64,000 nucleotides of DNA from the NCBI GenBank assembly GCA_001574975.1, contig KQ965772.1:125918-189917 (forward strand), written 5' to 3'. A program made the position numbers and the translations under genes. The notes below the pieces were generated by a model that saw only the letters and a list, made by a program, of their open reading frames with translations, was not told the origin of the DNA and ran no database searches. This document shows, in pieces, positions 22,218-34,683 of this stretch (within the stretch, counting starts at the first letter, position 1; every line of letters begins with the position of its first letter). The DNA is from Gonapodya prolifera JEL478. Lineage: Eukaryota > Monoblepharomycota > Monoblepharidomycetes > Monoblepharidales > Gonapodyaceae.

Positions 22218-23852
22218 ATGGCGCTTGCATCTGCATCCCTAGCGACTCCGCTGCCCCGTCTCCTGTCACCGTCCACGCTTCGGATCGCAGCCGATGGACT
22301 CCGATTTGCAGTCACCCGAACTCACATCTCCCCTTCCCCCACGCCCACACGCGCCTCGCCATCCCTCGCCACGCGGTCCTTCCACCTGTCGGCTCCGCGC
22401 GCGAAAGACTCGGGCACCCAGTCTGCCTTCGCCGCGTCCGGCGCAGCCCCACACGTCCACCACTCCCCCCTGCCATCCGACAACCCCGAGATCCGTGAAG
22501 CCATCCGCGCCCTCTGCTCCCAATTCCCCGCTCCTTATTGGCGCGAAATGGACCGGCACAACCGCTACCCGACCGAATTCGTCACCGCGCTCACAGAGGC
22601 TGGGTGGCTCTCGTGCCTCATCCCAGAGGAGTACGGCGGGTCGGGTCTTCCGCTGTCGGCGGCCGCGGCGATCATGGAGGAGATTCACCGCAGCGGTTGT
22701 AGCGGTGGAGCGGCCCACGCGCAGATGTATATCATGGGCACGATTTTGAGGAATGGGAGTGAGGCTCAGAAGAAGAAGTTTCTTCCTGAAATCGCAGCTG
22801 GCCGATTAAGACTGCAGGCATTTGGAGTTACAGAGCCCACCGCCGGAACGGATACCACGGTACGTGACCTGCCGGCGTGCCTTTCGCGTAGTGCTATTAC
22901 TTCACATGTTGCGATAAACCTTGCAGTCCATCCGCACCACGGCAATCAAAGACCCAAACGACCCCAACTACTACATTGTCTCTGGACAGAAGATCTGGAC
23001 GTCGCGGGCCGAGCACTCTGACCTGATGCTTCTCCTGTGTCGGACGACTCCCATCGAAAAGCGCACCAAGAAGACAGAGGGCCTGTCGGTCCTCCTCGTC
23101 GACATGCAGGAGGCTCTCAAGCAGGGCACACTGACGATCCGCCCCATCGAGGCCATGATCAACCACGCGACGACAGAGGTGTTCTTTGACAATATGAGGA
23201 TCCCGGCGGAGAATTTGATTGGAGAGGAGGGCAAGGGGTTCCGCTACATTCTGGACGGGATGAACGCGGAGCGGATCTTGATCGCGGCAGAGGCAATTGG
23301 AGACGGAAGGTGGTTCGTGGATAAGGCCGTGGCGTACGCAAAGGAGCGTGTCGTTTTTGGCAAGGTTGGTGCTGCAGCAGTTTTTTAAAAGAAACAATAC
23401 GCTCATGTTGTTCTGTCCCGTTGCCCAACCACCCACACCCAGCCCATCGGCTCCAACCAAGGCATCCAATTCCCGATCGCCGAGGCATACGCCGAAGTGG
23501 AAGCGGCCGCGTCCATGGTGCGCGAAGCTGCCGCCAAGTTCGACTCTGGGCGAAAGGACGTTGGCGCAGAGGCCAATATGGCAAAGATGCTCGCAGGAAG
23601 GGCGTCGTGGAAGGCCGGGGACACGTGTATGCAGACGCATGGAGGGTTTGGGTTCGCGGTGGTGAGTTCTGGATGAGACGGGAGTGGTGAAGTGTGGGGT
23701 TTTCTGAAATGTAGCCGTTTTCGTGTTTATAGGAGTACGATATTGAACGCAAGTTCCGTGAGACCCGTCTCTTCCGCACGGCTCCGATCTCGGACAACCT
23801 CATTCTCAGCTTCATTGGCGAACATGTATTGAAAATGCCAAAGTCATATTAG
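22218..23852 (+). CDS. Mitochondrial acyl-CoA dehydrogenase
   Basis: Four exons: 22218-22859, 22927-23364, 23443-23661 and 23733-23852. The first about 70 residues are rich in Arg, Ser and Ala with no acidic residues (MALASASLATPLPRLL...), a clear mitochondrial presequence. The body has the acyl-CoA dehydrogenase N-domain (GWLSCLIPEEYGGSGLPLSAAAAIMEEI), the FAD/substrate signature AFGVTEPTAGTDTT, the beta-domain (YIVSGQKIWTSRAEHSD), the middle motif GFRYILDGMNAERILIAAEAIG, and the C-terminal helices ending THGGFGFAVEYDIERKFRE. It oxidises acyl-CoA esters to enoyl-CoA with electrons passed to ETF. The chain-length or branched-chain class is not certain. The region beyond 23852 overlaps nothing; the next gene ends convergently at 23959. 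Confidence 0.92.
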
Positions 23853-23958
23853 AATTGCCGGGAAGAGTCGAGATGTTTGACTTTCGTTAGTTTGTATGAT
23901 CAAGGCGCTCCCCGGGCCCCGGCCGCCACATTCATAATGGTATCGCAACCATTCTGTC

Positions 23959-26900
23959 CTAGACTATTTTGGCGTCATAGAATGCGCTCAGTTCACCCCA
24001 CAGCTCCATAATCCTCGAGTCCACGTCCCCTTCGGCGAACACCGTGATCTCGAGCGTTTTGGCAAACGTGCGGATTTCAGGACCGAACTGTTGGCGGGAG
24101 TCAACACGAAATGAGCAACCTACGAACTCCACACTTCTAACGTCATCTTGAACACTCACCTCGCGACCGATTTGACGCATGAAACCGTACACCCATCGCC
24201 ACCACGGCGTGCGCTCGATGTCGACGTCTTCCATGGACGTCTCTGATATCTTTGCGGTGATGATGCGAACGAACCGCTGCAACAAGGATGATGATTGTAA
24301 AACCAAGAATCGCTCGAGAAACCGGGGTCTCTTCTCACCTGCAAAACACTCAAGAACGCTTGTTTCTGTTCCCGCGTCATTCTCTCAACCTCCTCTTCCG
24401 CTTCTTGCACCTCCCTCTGCGCCGCAGTCTCGCCACTTGTTATCGGCCCAGTCAGACCATCAAACTTGTTGCCATTCTCATCGTACACAAAGTCGCCATC
24501 GCCCACATCTCTCCTCTTCTGGTTGAACGCGACCTGGTCCCGAGCCCTGGCCACCCTCTCGTCCGCCTGACTCCTCCTGAGCGTGACTTTGCGCAACGTC
24601 GTTTCGAGGACATACCACGGCGTCGGGTCGGCGCCCTCGGTGCGGTTGAGGTGGTCCGGGGAGAGAGACCAGGCCAAGATGGACTCCACGGAGAGCACAC
24701 GGTAGTTGATCAGACGGCCGCACCAGATTTCGAGCAGTTGAGGTCGGAAACGGAAGAAGCTGGCAAGACTCGTCATGAGCTGCGCACGGGCGAGGTCCGA
24801 GGTGAAGAGGTCGTTCCACACCGCTCGAGATCTGAACGGAGATAAGTACATGGCGCGCTTCAGAGTTGAAGAGAACAGAAGCAAGTCAAAATTGCGCCAA
24901 CGAACCTTTCAACAATCATAGCCAAATGCGATAAACTTTTGCATCCAACGACCATCACAGCCTGGGCAAAGACATCACGAACCACGGAATCCGCGTCCGC
25001 GTCCCAGCTCGGGTGCTGTGTATCGCCATCCCAATGAGCCACTTCGTTCGCCTCGTGCCCCAGTTTCGCCCGAATGTGTTCCCGAATGGCATCGAAAATG
25101 CCCTTTATGGCAGTTCCTGGTTTCTTTGAGCGCAAAGCGTTGACGAGCTCTGTTGCGAGTTCTTTTAGACGTTCGTCTGTGTTGGGAATGGGGTCAGTCG
25201 GATGCAAGTTCGTCGCAATACCACAAGTGCACTAACCCTCAACATCTCCCTTCGGGCCATACCTCCAACCCTCATCGGCAGACTCCCACCGTTGGGGCAA
25301 GACTTTCACGGCAATGTCTTCGTCCTTCCAATTCTGCGGCAATGTTTCGTCGAGCAGCCGTTCCTTGTACGCTAGCCGAAGACATCGCTCCACGAGCTCC
25401 CGAACGAAAGTGACTTGGATGGAATGTGAAGGAAGTCGGCGGAGTTGCTCCGTCCTACAATGACGTTACTACTTTTCCAGATCTTGTACAGACACTGGCA
25501 AGAGACTCACCATCGGTCCCAAGTCCACTGGTACCCGAAGTTCGACAAGTGAACGGCTAAAAGTTCTGCAAGCCGCCTTGAAAGCTCCACGTCCAAACCC
25601 AAAGCCGATCGTTCCCACAGTGTCCGTACCGCCCGTCCCAACGCCGGACCAGCTTCAGTCACCATGTTTTGGTCCCTGAAGAGATCACCCAGTGCGGTTG
25701 CGTAGAACATGAGAGGTTGAGTAGGCGAGGGGAGCTTGAGTGCTTCACGAAGCACAACCTCGACAGCGGCATGTGTGGGTTGCCAGAATTCGAGTTGCCA
25801 TCGAGCACGATCAAGGTATTCAGGGAGAGCCGCAATAGAGATGTGAAGGGCGTGGTGGTTGTGCGCAAGGATGGAGAGGAGGTCGGATATGAGAGTGCAG
25901 AATATGTATCGAGAAGGTGAGTTCAGAGGTGGCAGTGATACCAGAGTAGTGGAGCGCTGGTTAAGGGGTGTTTAAAAAGGTATGAGCTCATTTGAAGAAC
26001 GGTGTGGTCATACCTCCCCAGTGTTCACAGAGTCATCGAAAATGACCAAGGGAACAGACTGATCAGGGTAGCGAGTTTCTGGGGTTTCTTCTCGAATTTG
26101 TATGGCGGGAAGGTCGTGAGGAGAAGCAGTAGTAAGCTTATCATCAAATGATTCGTGTGGTCGATGAAGGAGTTGGGCCTATTCGAAGTAATATGTTGAA
26201 GCAGTATATCGCTTCAAGCAGAAGTAATTATGATGTGTAGTTACCTTCCAATCTTCGTCTGCTAGTCCGGAAACCTGCCTCCAAATTGCTTCCAGTTCGT
26301 CGACTTGTTCGTAAGGCAGACCGGCACCATCCTCCGCTAACTCTGCCCGGAAAGGTCGCAGCGCAGCGAGACCGAGGTGCCTTCCCGCCTGCCTTCGCGA
26401 TTCCACGTGACCAGATATGCGTCGAACAATTTCTTCGAGTTCGGCTGGGGCACTGCGCCGGATCGTGGCGGCGCACCACGGGAGTGCCGAAATGACGAGA
26501 TTCGCGAATTGGTCAGCCCGAGCAGGAGAAGCCGTCATGGAGGACACTTCGTCCAGAATTTGCTTCAGGAGAGCTGCCAGGCTTGAAACCGAGACCACGT
26601 TGGCGTTGGCGAGTTCTCCGAGGAAACGAAGTGCTGTGCGCGCGTCCATCCAGTTTCCAGTGGCCAGGGCGTCAGAGAATGCTGCTGCCGATGAAGCAAC
26701 TATTTCCGCAGCAGCTTCCTTCCTCCGTACGTTAATCAAGCCCGATAGAGTCCCGTAGAGTCCTAGCTTGTGGGGGAAAGATTGCGTACAGTCACGCAGG
26801 CACTCCAGAAACAGATTGGACCTCCACGGGTAGTCGTAGACAGCCATGGAAGCAAACGACGGGAGGTCGTGAACAGACGATGAAAAGGTTGCCTAAAATT

Positions 26901-27090
26901 TCAAGTGAAGCAATCGAGTGATGGCACGACTTTGTTTTACAGCAGACTCACGCCTTCACCGACATCCGTGAACAAAAAGGCAAAGTCTCCGTACTTCGCC
27001 TTTGCAAAATTATCGTCTCGTTCACCCCAGCCTCCCCCTCCTCCTCGCCTTCCCGAGCTGCGACCTTTGGAACGTGCATCAATCAGGCCA
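23959..27090 (-). CDS. Nuclear cap-binding protein subunit 1 (CBP80/NCBP1)
   Basis: This multi-exon gene runs leftward and encodes a long helical MIF4G-type protein. The N-terminal part is Arg/Gly-rich (KGRSSGRRGGGGWGERDD), as in other cap-binding large subunits. It is followed by the first MIF4G domain: LFLECLRDCTQSFPHKLGLYGTLSGLINVR, then DARTALRFLGELANANVVSVSSLAALLKQILDE and LVISALPWCAATI, which align well with human NCBP1. Middle exons (25755-24860) hold the second MIF4G-like domain. The C-terminal exons hold VWNDLFTSDLARAQLMTSLASFF...LSVESILAWSLSP and end FYDAKIV. With CBP20 the protein binds the 5' cap and guides splicing and export. About nine short introns; the exact start near 27090 is not certain because two frames compete at the 5' end. 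Confidence 0.85.
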
Positions 27091-27584
27091 GGAAAGGTCA
27101 AGAGGAAGAAGTAGAGCCATTACTGAGCACGGTTTTCTTGGCAAGCGACATAAGCAGGCAGCACTCACGGTCAGAATACATTCCTGTTTCCGTCAATCGA
27201 AATCTAGAAATTTGAGCTTACCTCTGTAACTTACTGCCACTTCAAATGGTGCAAAGTTGGTGCACAGCCAACAAAGCCACTTTTCCAACCCAAACCACAA
27301 CCTACGAAGCATCACACCCCGAATCTCGCGCACGCCTTCGGCTTACATCAGCAAGAGTAGCATAGACACTTCTTCATTCGCTGTACTCGTCAGCCGGCCT
27401 CCGCCTCGCCCCCGCGACTGCGGTAGACCGGTAGCGACCCAATCAATCGTCGTTGGATAGAAATCCCCACAGTCTTTCACAGTTTTCTCAACCGAGTGGT
27501 CGACTTTGTGCACTTCTGGGCTGGAATCGTCGTTTTGCGGTTTGTGCAGCGCGCTGAGCTTTTTGCGCGTTTTGCGTTGGTGAC

Positions 27585-28301
27585 ATGCCAGCGGTACCAT
27601 CAGTCCCAATGTCTTCTGTCTTTTCGAAAGTGGATGTGAAAGATGAATCTGACTATCCCATGAAGGGCGAGGAGGGTTCAAAGGTGCGTTCACATTCCGA
27701 CAACGGCGTACACCGAAACGGTGGACGTACCGCAACGACATTTGTAGATTGTAGTCGCCAAACCTGATGTTGAAACCATACTGGCCGGCGTTGCCTCCGT
27801 TGACACCTCCGGAGAGCTGGCACTCACCCCTTTCGAATCAAACCCAACGGGGTACCTTGCAGTTTCGAAGGCGATAATACAACTTCTCAGTTCTCGTCAC
27901 GCAAGTGACTCTGTGACCTCCGATGCACTGGTGGCCCTTCTCGGCTCTCTGGATAGGATTGAAAAGCTTTTGCTGCAGCAAGCGACCCATCAGAGTGAGC
28001 TTATCCACCACCTGCTCGCTGCGAACGAGCACATCGGGTATCTTGCGTGTGAGCGTGATGTACTCAGTGCGAGGGTTCACGAGCTTGAAGGCAGTGCCGG
28101 GGTGAGTACTTGAAACACGCTCCATCAGTGTTTGTGCAACAAAGTGTCACGCCCCCCAATCGTTTTAAGAAATCACTCCCAATATATGTCAACATCGAAA
28201 ATGTGCAGGGACAATCTCTCACTCTGGAGGACATGAGCCGCGCAGAAGTCGTCACCCGAAAGGACGAGACGTGCAAATCTGTAATCGACGTCACTTGGTG
28301 A
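27585..28301 (+). CDS. Small protein with a short coiled coil, unknown function
   Basis: Three exons, 27585-27683, 27748-28101 and 28209-28301, give about 181 residues with all phases agreeing. The sequence begins MPAVPSVPMSSVFSKVDVKDE. Its middle part (ALVALLGSLDRIEKLLLQQATHQSELIHHLLAANEHIGYLACERDVLSARVHELEG) is a helical, leucine-rich segment likely to form a coiled coil, and it ends SVIDVTW. I do not recognise a family. It is divergent from CBP80, with about 490 nt between the two starts, so the promoters may be shared. Confidence 0.55.
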
Positions 28302-28471
28302 CCTTTCCAGCTGTGCGAATGCTTGAGGGAACTTTGCAGTTTCATCTTTTTGACATAAAAAACCTTAGATTTAAACACATTGATACAAATTTGGTTTCTG
28401 TTGTGATGTGAACTGTTAATGATAATTCTCAATTTGATCAACAACGCATTTCGATCGACATAACATTCAAT

Positions 28472-29293
28472 TCACACAAGGCCAACTAGTATCATTCCGA
28501 AAAGAATTAGCAAAGCTCCAGTCCCTCCCGACGCCGAGGCTTTCGCCACACCCCAGCCCCCTTTCTGGCCGCTTGTACCGGCACTCGTTGTGGAGGTGGC
28601 AGTCGTCGCTGCAGCTGCCGTTGGAGTGGAAGCACTTGCGCCGGAGACAGTCGAAGTTGGGATGACGGTGCCAGATTGACTAGGGACAAGTAGCTCAGGC
28701 ACACACTTCTACACACAGATGCATCGAATAAAGTTGAACTCTTACGTTGCAATTGACAGGGTGGTACTTTGTGCTGTACCGTTACACGGAGCAGCTTGAC
28801 ACGTTCCGTTACCGGATCCACAGCGATAGGGCGTCGCCACAGGACAACAGGTTGCGTTCGCGGTACAGACGTTACCGGCCGTGCAAGATCCCCCTCCTAG
28901 TTCTGATGGGCACTGTTTCATTTGTTAGCACGAATCTTGGAAGAGAGCCACGTCCGCTTCACTTTGCGAAGCACGGTAGGGTACGTACGCAGACATCGTC
29001 CATGGGAATGCACTGCAGAGAAAGACGATGATATATGTTGGTCAAAAGATATATCCAGTTTTATGCGGACGGCAGGGCCATCGATTACCCACGCAATACT
29101 GTCCCAGCCGATTCGTTCCGTTGTTGGGACATCCAGTCGGACAGAAAACGTGATCCGCAGTACACGATGCTTGTCGTTTATTGATCTTGAGCGCGGCCGG
29201 GCGGTCGGTTCCATCAGCGTTCGTGAGCGCGATAAGAATGAGCACGAGCACGAGGGCGACCGCCGAGGCGATGATGCGTCGCTGGCCAGCCAT
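28472..29293 (-). CDS. Cys-rich secreted protein with GPI-type C-terminus
   Basis: The start at 29293 opens a strong signal peptide (MAGQRRIIASAVALVLVLILI) ending in a KR site (KINKRQ). A Cys-rich ectodomain with paired cysteines follows (CTADHVFCPTGC..YCVG; VCTANATCCPVATPYRCGSGNGTC). Then come a Ser/Thr/Ala-rich stalk (SGASASTPTAAAATTATSTTSAGTSG) and a C-terminal hydrophobic tail (GALLILFGMILVGLV) with no charged residues after it. That layout is typical of fungal GPI-anchored wall or surface proteins. Three or four exons are implied by frame changes near 29040 and 28740. The role is unknown; adhesion or wall structure are plausible. Confidence 0.65.
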
Positions 29294-30264
29294 CGAAGGG
29301 CGGACTGTTTCCAGAGAGTCACAAGCGTGTAGAGCCTGAGGCGTTGCCTCCCTTTGATCCACCTGGCGGACCCTGGAGTTTCAATGAGTCCTTGGCAGGG
29401 TTTGGCAGACGATCATGCATTTTCGTGAGCAACGACTCAACGGATAACAGCTGACGTAACGATATCACTAGAAGGCGATCAGTGGTTTCAATATTGAAGA
29501 AAGATCTCACATGTGCGTGTTTGTTGCGTCCTTATCGCTGTTGAGACAACTGGTCGCAATGCCCACAGCGGCCCCAGTCAAAATGACCTTGTCATGTGAC
29601 CCTGTAGTTTTGGCAGGATTTCCCTTTGTGTGGTATAATTGTGATGGGATCTTCGAATTTGTGGCAATTCCCAGACAATATCTCAGTGCACATCCCGTAA
29701 CTGAGATGGATACCGGTCCCACCCATTCACAAACCCGATTTTCGATGGAACCAGCCCAATTTCTGTGCTACTGCTACTATTGCGAATGTAGCTAGTTGCT
29801 ATCTGTTAAAATCCTCTTGATTGCCCCCCGGCGTTCTGGGAAATGATTGCGATTTCCCCACGTCCAGAGTTCTTCGATGATCAGAAACCCTGTCTGTACT
29901 GCCCACTATCCACCTCACGTAAATGACCCTTATCCCCACATAAACACAATCGGTTGGACTGCCCCCCGTGCGCCACGGGCTGACATGGAGCTTCGCGGAT
30001 ACGCGGAAGATCCAAAGCAGTCCACCGACACCACCGCAGTAGGGTTATCTTGCATTTCGGAAAGCCTAACTACCCTCTGCTGGGCGACGTGGTTGTGGTG
30101 TTACCCGAGATGTGGCCGTCTGTCACTTCTGCCTCTTCTCAAGAGGACTGTAGTGACGTATAAAACCACACGACAAAGGATTTGAATTCACTCAGATTTT
30201 TTTAACCTCTTCGTCATTCTTGCTACTTTCTCTGCCTCTCCGAAAATGAGTCGATTTCGCTCCT
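29294..30264. other. Mostly non-coding; one weak small ORF
   Basis: A minus-strand segment (29722-29507, then 29510-29400) reads like a tiny membrane protein: KIPSQLYHTKGNPAKTTG, then a hydrophobic VILTGAAVGIATSC, ending in a donor-like CAT/GTGAG. It faintly recalls small cytochrome oxidase subunits, but the match is too weak to call. The rest, to 30264, shows only a TATA-like GTATAAAAC near 30158 on the plus strand with a 26-codon ORF behind it. Nothing else is seen. Confidence 0.3.
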
Positions 30265-31493
30265 TCAGATGGTCTCCATTCGCCCTCCTTGCTGAGCCTC
30301 CCCCTTCCCTGAGTGGCTTACGATAGAGCGAGTCGTTCCAGATCGAAGCGCAGTGCCCTGTGAAGCTGCCTTTTGAAGCTCAGACGCAAATGCTCTCATA
30401 TAAGTGCAATAAATGAGATCGGCGATGAGCTGCGCTCCCCACACAACAATGAAATAGTTGACGGGGTCTGCTTCCACCTATTTTATCAAGAGAATGGTGT
30501 AAGACGGGCATCTGAAGACCCCCTTTATCAATTTAACTTACTATTCTGCGCACAATCCATTGAAGCATGTCAACTGTCATGACAAGGGTACTACTTGAGA
30601 AAAGTGTCAAGGTAGCGGCAAACCGTGAGCCACCTGAAAGGAACGATGAGAGATTGCACTACAAAATGCATTATGTCTCCGTTTACCAGACGTATTGGCT
30701 GTTTTAGTCTTAGTTCCTGTACCTTGGACCGATTTCGCATAATAGTCCCGCAAGTAGTAGACATGTGAGACTATGAACGATAGATTCACGAGTGCGCCGG
30801 ACGCCACAGAGAGGTCGTTGAACACCTCCGCACTGGCTGGCGGGGCTGGTGCGCACAGTCGGGGAAGGGCTCGCACGCCAGCGAGGAATGAGCAGTATCT
30901 ACGTTGATTTTTTTTGTCCAATGGGGTCAGCAGAATAGTGATCAATCTCAGCGCAATACTTACGCGATGAAGGTTATGGATGCAAATAGAATGAGTACCA
31001 CGTTTATGCCCAGAACCCACATGTTTCTTTTCGAAAGTGCCCAAATTCGAAGAGTGTATGTCGCCCATTTACCAAACGTGCCGATCCACCAGAGATAACA
31101 TCCGAGACTTTTGGAGGGAAAGGAATCGGGGATGGACGAGATTGGAAGGACAAAATACATTCGTGAGATCATCAGTCGCATTGGGAGCATCAGTGGATTG
31201 CTTCACCCCTCCACTTGAAGCTCCACACTCACCAGATTCCTGGATTGCATGTCAGATTGTTTGACAAGAACACCGTTAGTGCGGACATCATCGAAGCTAC
31301 CAAGCTCGTGAGACTGAGCACTTTGAGCGCCACCGGAAGAACTGCAAGGTCGTTGAGGAAGGTGGCGAGGATCACCGCTTGCGCGGAGACGCTCGCCAGT
31401 GTGATGGAGTTGACATAGACTTGAAGTTGCATGGGGACATCGGTGGGGTCTGCTGGGAAGGCGGGACTCGAGAAGGGATTTCCAGTCGACATT
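30265..31493 (-). CDS. Seven-transmembrane protein, DUF6534-like
   Basis: The start at 31493 opens MSTGNPFSSPAFPADPTD, a short extracellular leader, then hydrophobic segments: LASVSAQAVILATFLNDLAVL, ALKVLSLTSLVASMMSALTVF, SLGCYLWWIGTFGKWATYTLRIWALSKRN, MWVLGINVVLILFASITFIA, FNDLSVASGALVNLSFIVSHVYYL and YFIVVWGAQLIADLIYCTYM, ending in a Ser/Gly-rich cytosolic tail (RSIVSHSGKGEAQQGGRMETI). The RIWALSKRN turn and the last two segments resemble the large family of fungal seven-helix proteins often labelled DUF6534. Those proteins look receptor-like but have no proven ligand. At least four introns, placed approximately. Confidence 0.6.
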
Positions 31494-31841
31494 GCAAATT
31501 AGAATATTTGCGTGATCTATTACGGTGATATTTGGAAGCGATGGGTTCATCGATCAGGCAGCATTTCTTCGCCATGATGGCACCGTGTCGCGCAAAAGCG
31601 ATGTGGCACAGCGGTCCAATCGTGATGACAGCGTCATCGGAACCTCTGCTTTCCTTTACTACTCTCCTCTACTTTGGGTCCCACTCGCACAAACCACAAA
31701 TTATGGTGGAGCACATGCAGGGAGGCGCGAGTGTCAAAAATGTAGAAAACCTCATATATTCACAGAATTTTATATCCGAGCCGAACTGGGCAGAGCAAAT
31801 CTCAAACTCGGTTGGCACGTCCCCTAGCGCATTACGAGCTC

Positions 31842-34281
31842 GGCACTGATAATGACAAAAACGAAATATAAGCCCTCCGTCTCAAAAGGCGATGAATATA
31901 CCTAAACTCACTGTACGCCGACACCTCGATTGTTTCAGGCAACTCTTTCACGTTCACTTCGAAACGTTCCTGAACAGCGTTCAGAATGGTGGCATCCGCG
32001 TCAGATGTGACAAACGAGATGGCGAGACCTTTGGTGCCGAAACGACCAGCACGGCCGACCTGAAGGAAAAGCGTTGTTGGTTTGGACCGCGAGTTGATAT
32101 GCTTTTAGGTCTAACGTACTCGGTGGAGGTAGGAATCTGCTGCGTCAGGCATGTCGTAGTTGATGACGATGCTGCGAAGAACGATATTGAGCGATCGATC
32201 GATGAGTTGAACAATATCAGAATCGAACTCACTTTACTCGTTCGATATCGATACCACGACCGAAAATGTCAGTGGCGACCATAATTCGGAAATTGAAGTC
32301 TTTGAATTGTTTGTACCGCTTGATCCTAAAGTTTTCGAGATATATCATGTTCGAGATTTTTGAGGCCTTGGAGGTGGACAAAACCGTACCTTTCCTCCTG
32401 TGGCATCCCCGAGTGAATACACGTGCTCGGGAAATTACATTCCACGAGTAACTTGCTCAGCTCCGTCGCCCTCTGCACCGACTTGACAAACACGACGACT
32501 TGGTTGAACTCGAGCGTGTCGAGCAAGTCGTTGAGCTTTCGGTTCTTCGCCGTCTCGGGAAGACGAACGTAGAATTGCATCAGGCCGTGGAGTGTGAGCT
32601 TCGTCTCATCATCTACAAAGACTTCCAAGGGCTGCTCATCCGAGATCGAGGAGATAAAGGAGGTTCGAGGAGAGAGGGTTCCAATTGTTGGGAAAGATGG
32701 GAGAAGAGGAAAAAGATTGTTTGAGTGTTGGTCGAGAATCCCATCGTCGCCTCGCTAGCACCCCGAGGACCGCCGCAAAACCCATCAGTAGGAAGAGACC
32801 CTTGTTGAAACTTTCCAGTTCCAAGTCGAAGAAAGCGGAAGGGCCAGACAAATGGGGGAAGGTACAAAACAACGAAGACGTCCTGGGAGTTGTTTGCCGT
32901 TGGAGGCGAAGTATACAGGGCCGATACTCAGAAGCCTTCGAAACATATGGGCGTCGCTGACTCCTCCATTCCTCGGACCGCCCCTGCTGCCGGAAAGCAG
33001 GTGCGGCCGCCACACCCCTCTGACGGGGGTGGCATTCCAGAAATCCAGAAATCCAGCGATATGATCGAAGAAGGAATACTATAAGCCCGCTCGCTTCCTC
33101 GGAGCACATTGGCGGCGGCGATCCGACGTGAGGAATCTTTGCTTACGTACACTGCTCATGAACTTCTTGGCAACCGGCCGGACCTCCTTGGCGAGTGTGG
33201 CCGAGAACATCATGACTTGCTTGTGGTGAGGGGTGGATTTGAAGATTTCTTGAATGTCTCGGCGCATATCTGAGGAAGAATGGAAAGTATTTGGTAAGTC
33301 AGACGTACTAAGAAGCCTCGGTATCAACCACAAAAGCAAAGACGAGTCCACGGTTCGTGTTAGGCAATCCCTCAGAAATAGATCTCTCGTTTCCTCTCAC
33401 ACGCCCAACGAAGCAGTTTGTCAGGCGTTCTCGACGAGCTGGGTTTAAGAGGTTGTTCATCGTAGGGTGCATTCATTCGTTCCGATTGCATCAACGTCCA
33501 CCAAAATGCACAAAAGTGCGAATCAAGAATGGCAATTCTTACTTACCGAGTTGCTCGAGCATCTTGTCGCATTCGTCCATCACGAAGTGCTTCACGTTCT
33601 TGACGGGGAGGTCCTTGGTCCGCACGAGGGCGAGAATTCGACCCGGAGTTCCGACAATGATCTGCGGTTTGTCGCGCTTGAGCTCTTCGACGTTGGAGCG
33701 AGGGGGCACTCCTCCGTAGAACACGGCGGTACGGAGTTCGGGCATGTACTTGGAAAAACGAGCATATTCGTGACGGATCTGGTAGGCGAGCTCACGGGTG
33801 TGGCAGATAACAAGGACAGTGCCTTCAGCCGAACCGGGGTCAAGCTGTTGGAGCGTGGCAAGGACGAATACGGCGGTCTTTCCCATTCCGGACTTGGCTT
33901 GGCAGAGAACGTCCATGCCGAGGACGGCTTGAGGAATGCATTCTTGTTGGACTATATGAAAGAAATTTTGTCCGAAAGCCATTTAGAAGAACTGGGTGTA
34001 CGGACCAATGCTGAGTGAAACCCACCTTCGGAAGGGTGTTCGAAACCACAGTCTACAATGGCTCTGAGGAGTTCCGGTTTGAGCAGGAAATCACGGAAAC
34101 CAGTCGCGTGAATGCCGACGTATGAACCCTTCTTGACCTCTTTGGAGTCCGCTCCGGCGGCCCCATCGGATGCACCTCCGGCAGCAGGCGCTGCGGAACC
34201 TGCAGCTGCGGCTGCGGCGACAGCGGTGTCGACGGCGTCGTCTTCCTCCTCGTAGGCAATGAGTTCGTCGTCGTCGGCCAT
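31842..34281 (-). CDS. SUB2: DECD-box RNA helicase Sub2/UAP56
   Basis: The product begins [18 protein letters not shown] with an Ala/Gly-rich linker and then the Q-motif region ([25 protein letters not shown]). It carries motif [37 protein letters not shown], motif [13 protein letters not shown] (the DECD form that marks this family), motif III MFSAT, and the linker [21 protein letters not shown]. Further exons give motif V ([11 protein letters not shown]) and motif VI ([15 protein letters not shown]). Sub2 loads spliceosomes and, within TREX, couples splicing to mRNA export. The C-terminus is reached only by splicing a 56-nt intron (31856-31911) to a 14-nt last exon, giving EVSAYMPSS. One intron (about 32630-33150) is roughly 500 nt, far longer than the rest. 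Confidence 0.93.
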
Positions 34282-34683
34282 TTCTGTGGGGTGAGAGTGT
34301 TTGGAAAAGTGGAGACTGAGCGTTCTGTTTGACAACGAAGAGGAAATGGTCAGACGCGGCAGAACTCGGCAAATATCGTTCCATCAACATTCAAGAGCCG
34401 ACAGATAAAGCCTTCTCCCGCGTGTCGCGGGTGCAGAGCTTTTGAAGCCTCGGGCGGGAGGTGGCGGGTCCCACAGACCGTCTCAGCGGCATTGAAATCC
34501 ACTCTCATTCTCTTCGCAGAGCTCCCTTTGATTCCAATTTGAGTGCGCTCTCCTACTCACACGTGGTGTGTCCGGATGTGGGACAACACGAAAACTTGGT
34601 GTGCGTTGCCAAAAAATGGTGCCACCTGGCTGCCCTTGCACCAAGTCTGCAAACTACACATTTCAACCACTTACATTTCCCGA

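Noticed and set aside
23159-23815. 218-codon minus-strand ORF
   Set aside because: Antisense to conserved acyl-CoA dehydrogenase exons; its Arg/Pro/Ser-rich composition is typical of a shadow frame.
30246-30326. 26-codon ORF behind a TATA-like GTATAAAAC
   Set aside because: Too short and it overlaps the 3' end of the 7TM gene on the other strand; no supporting feature.
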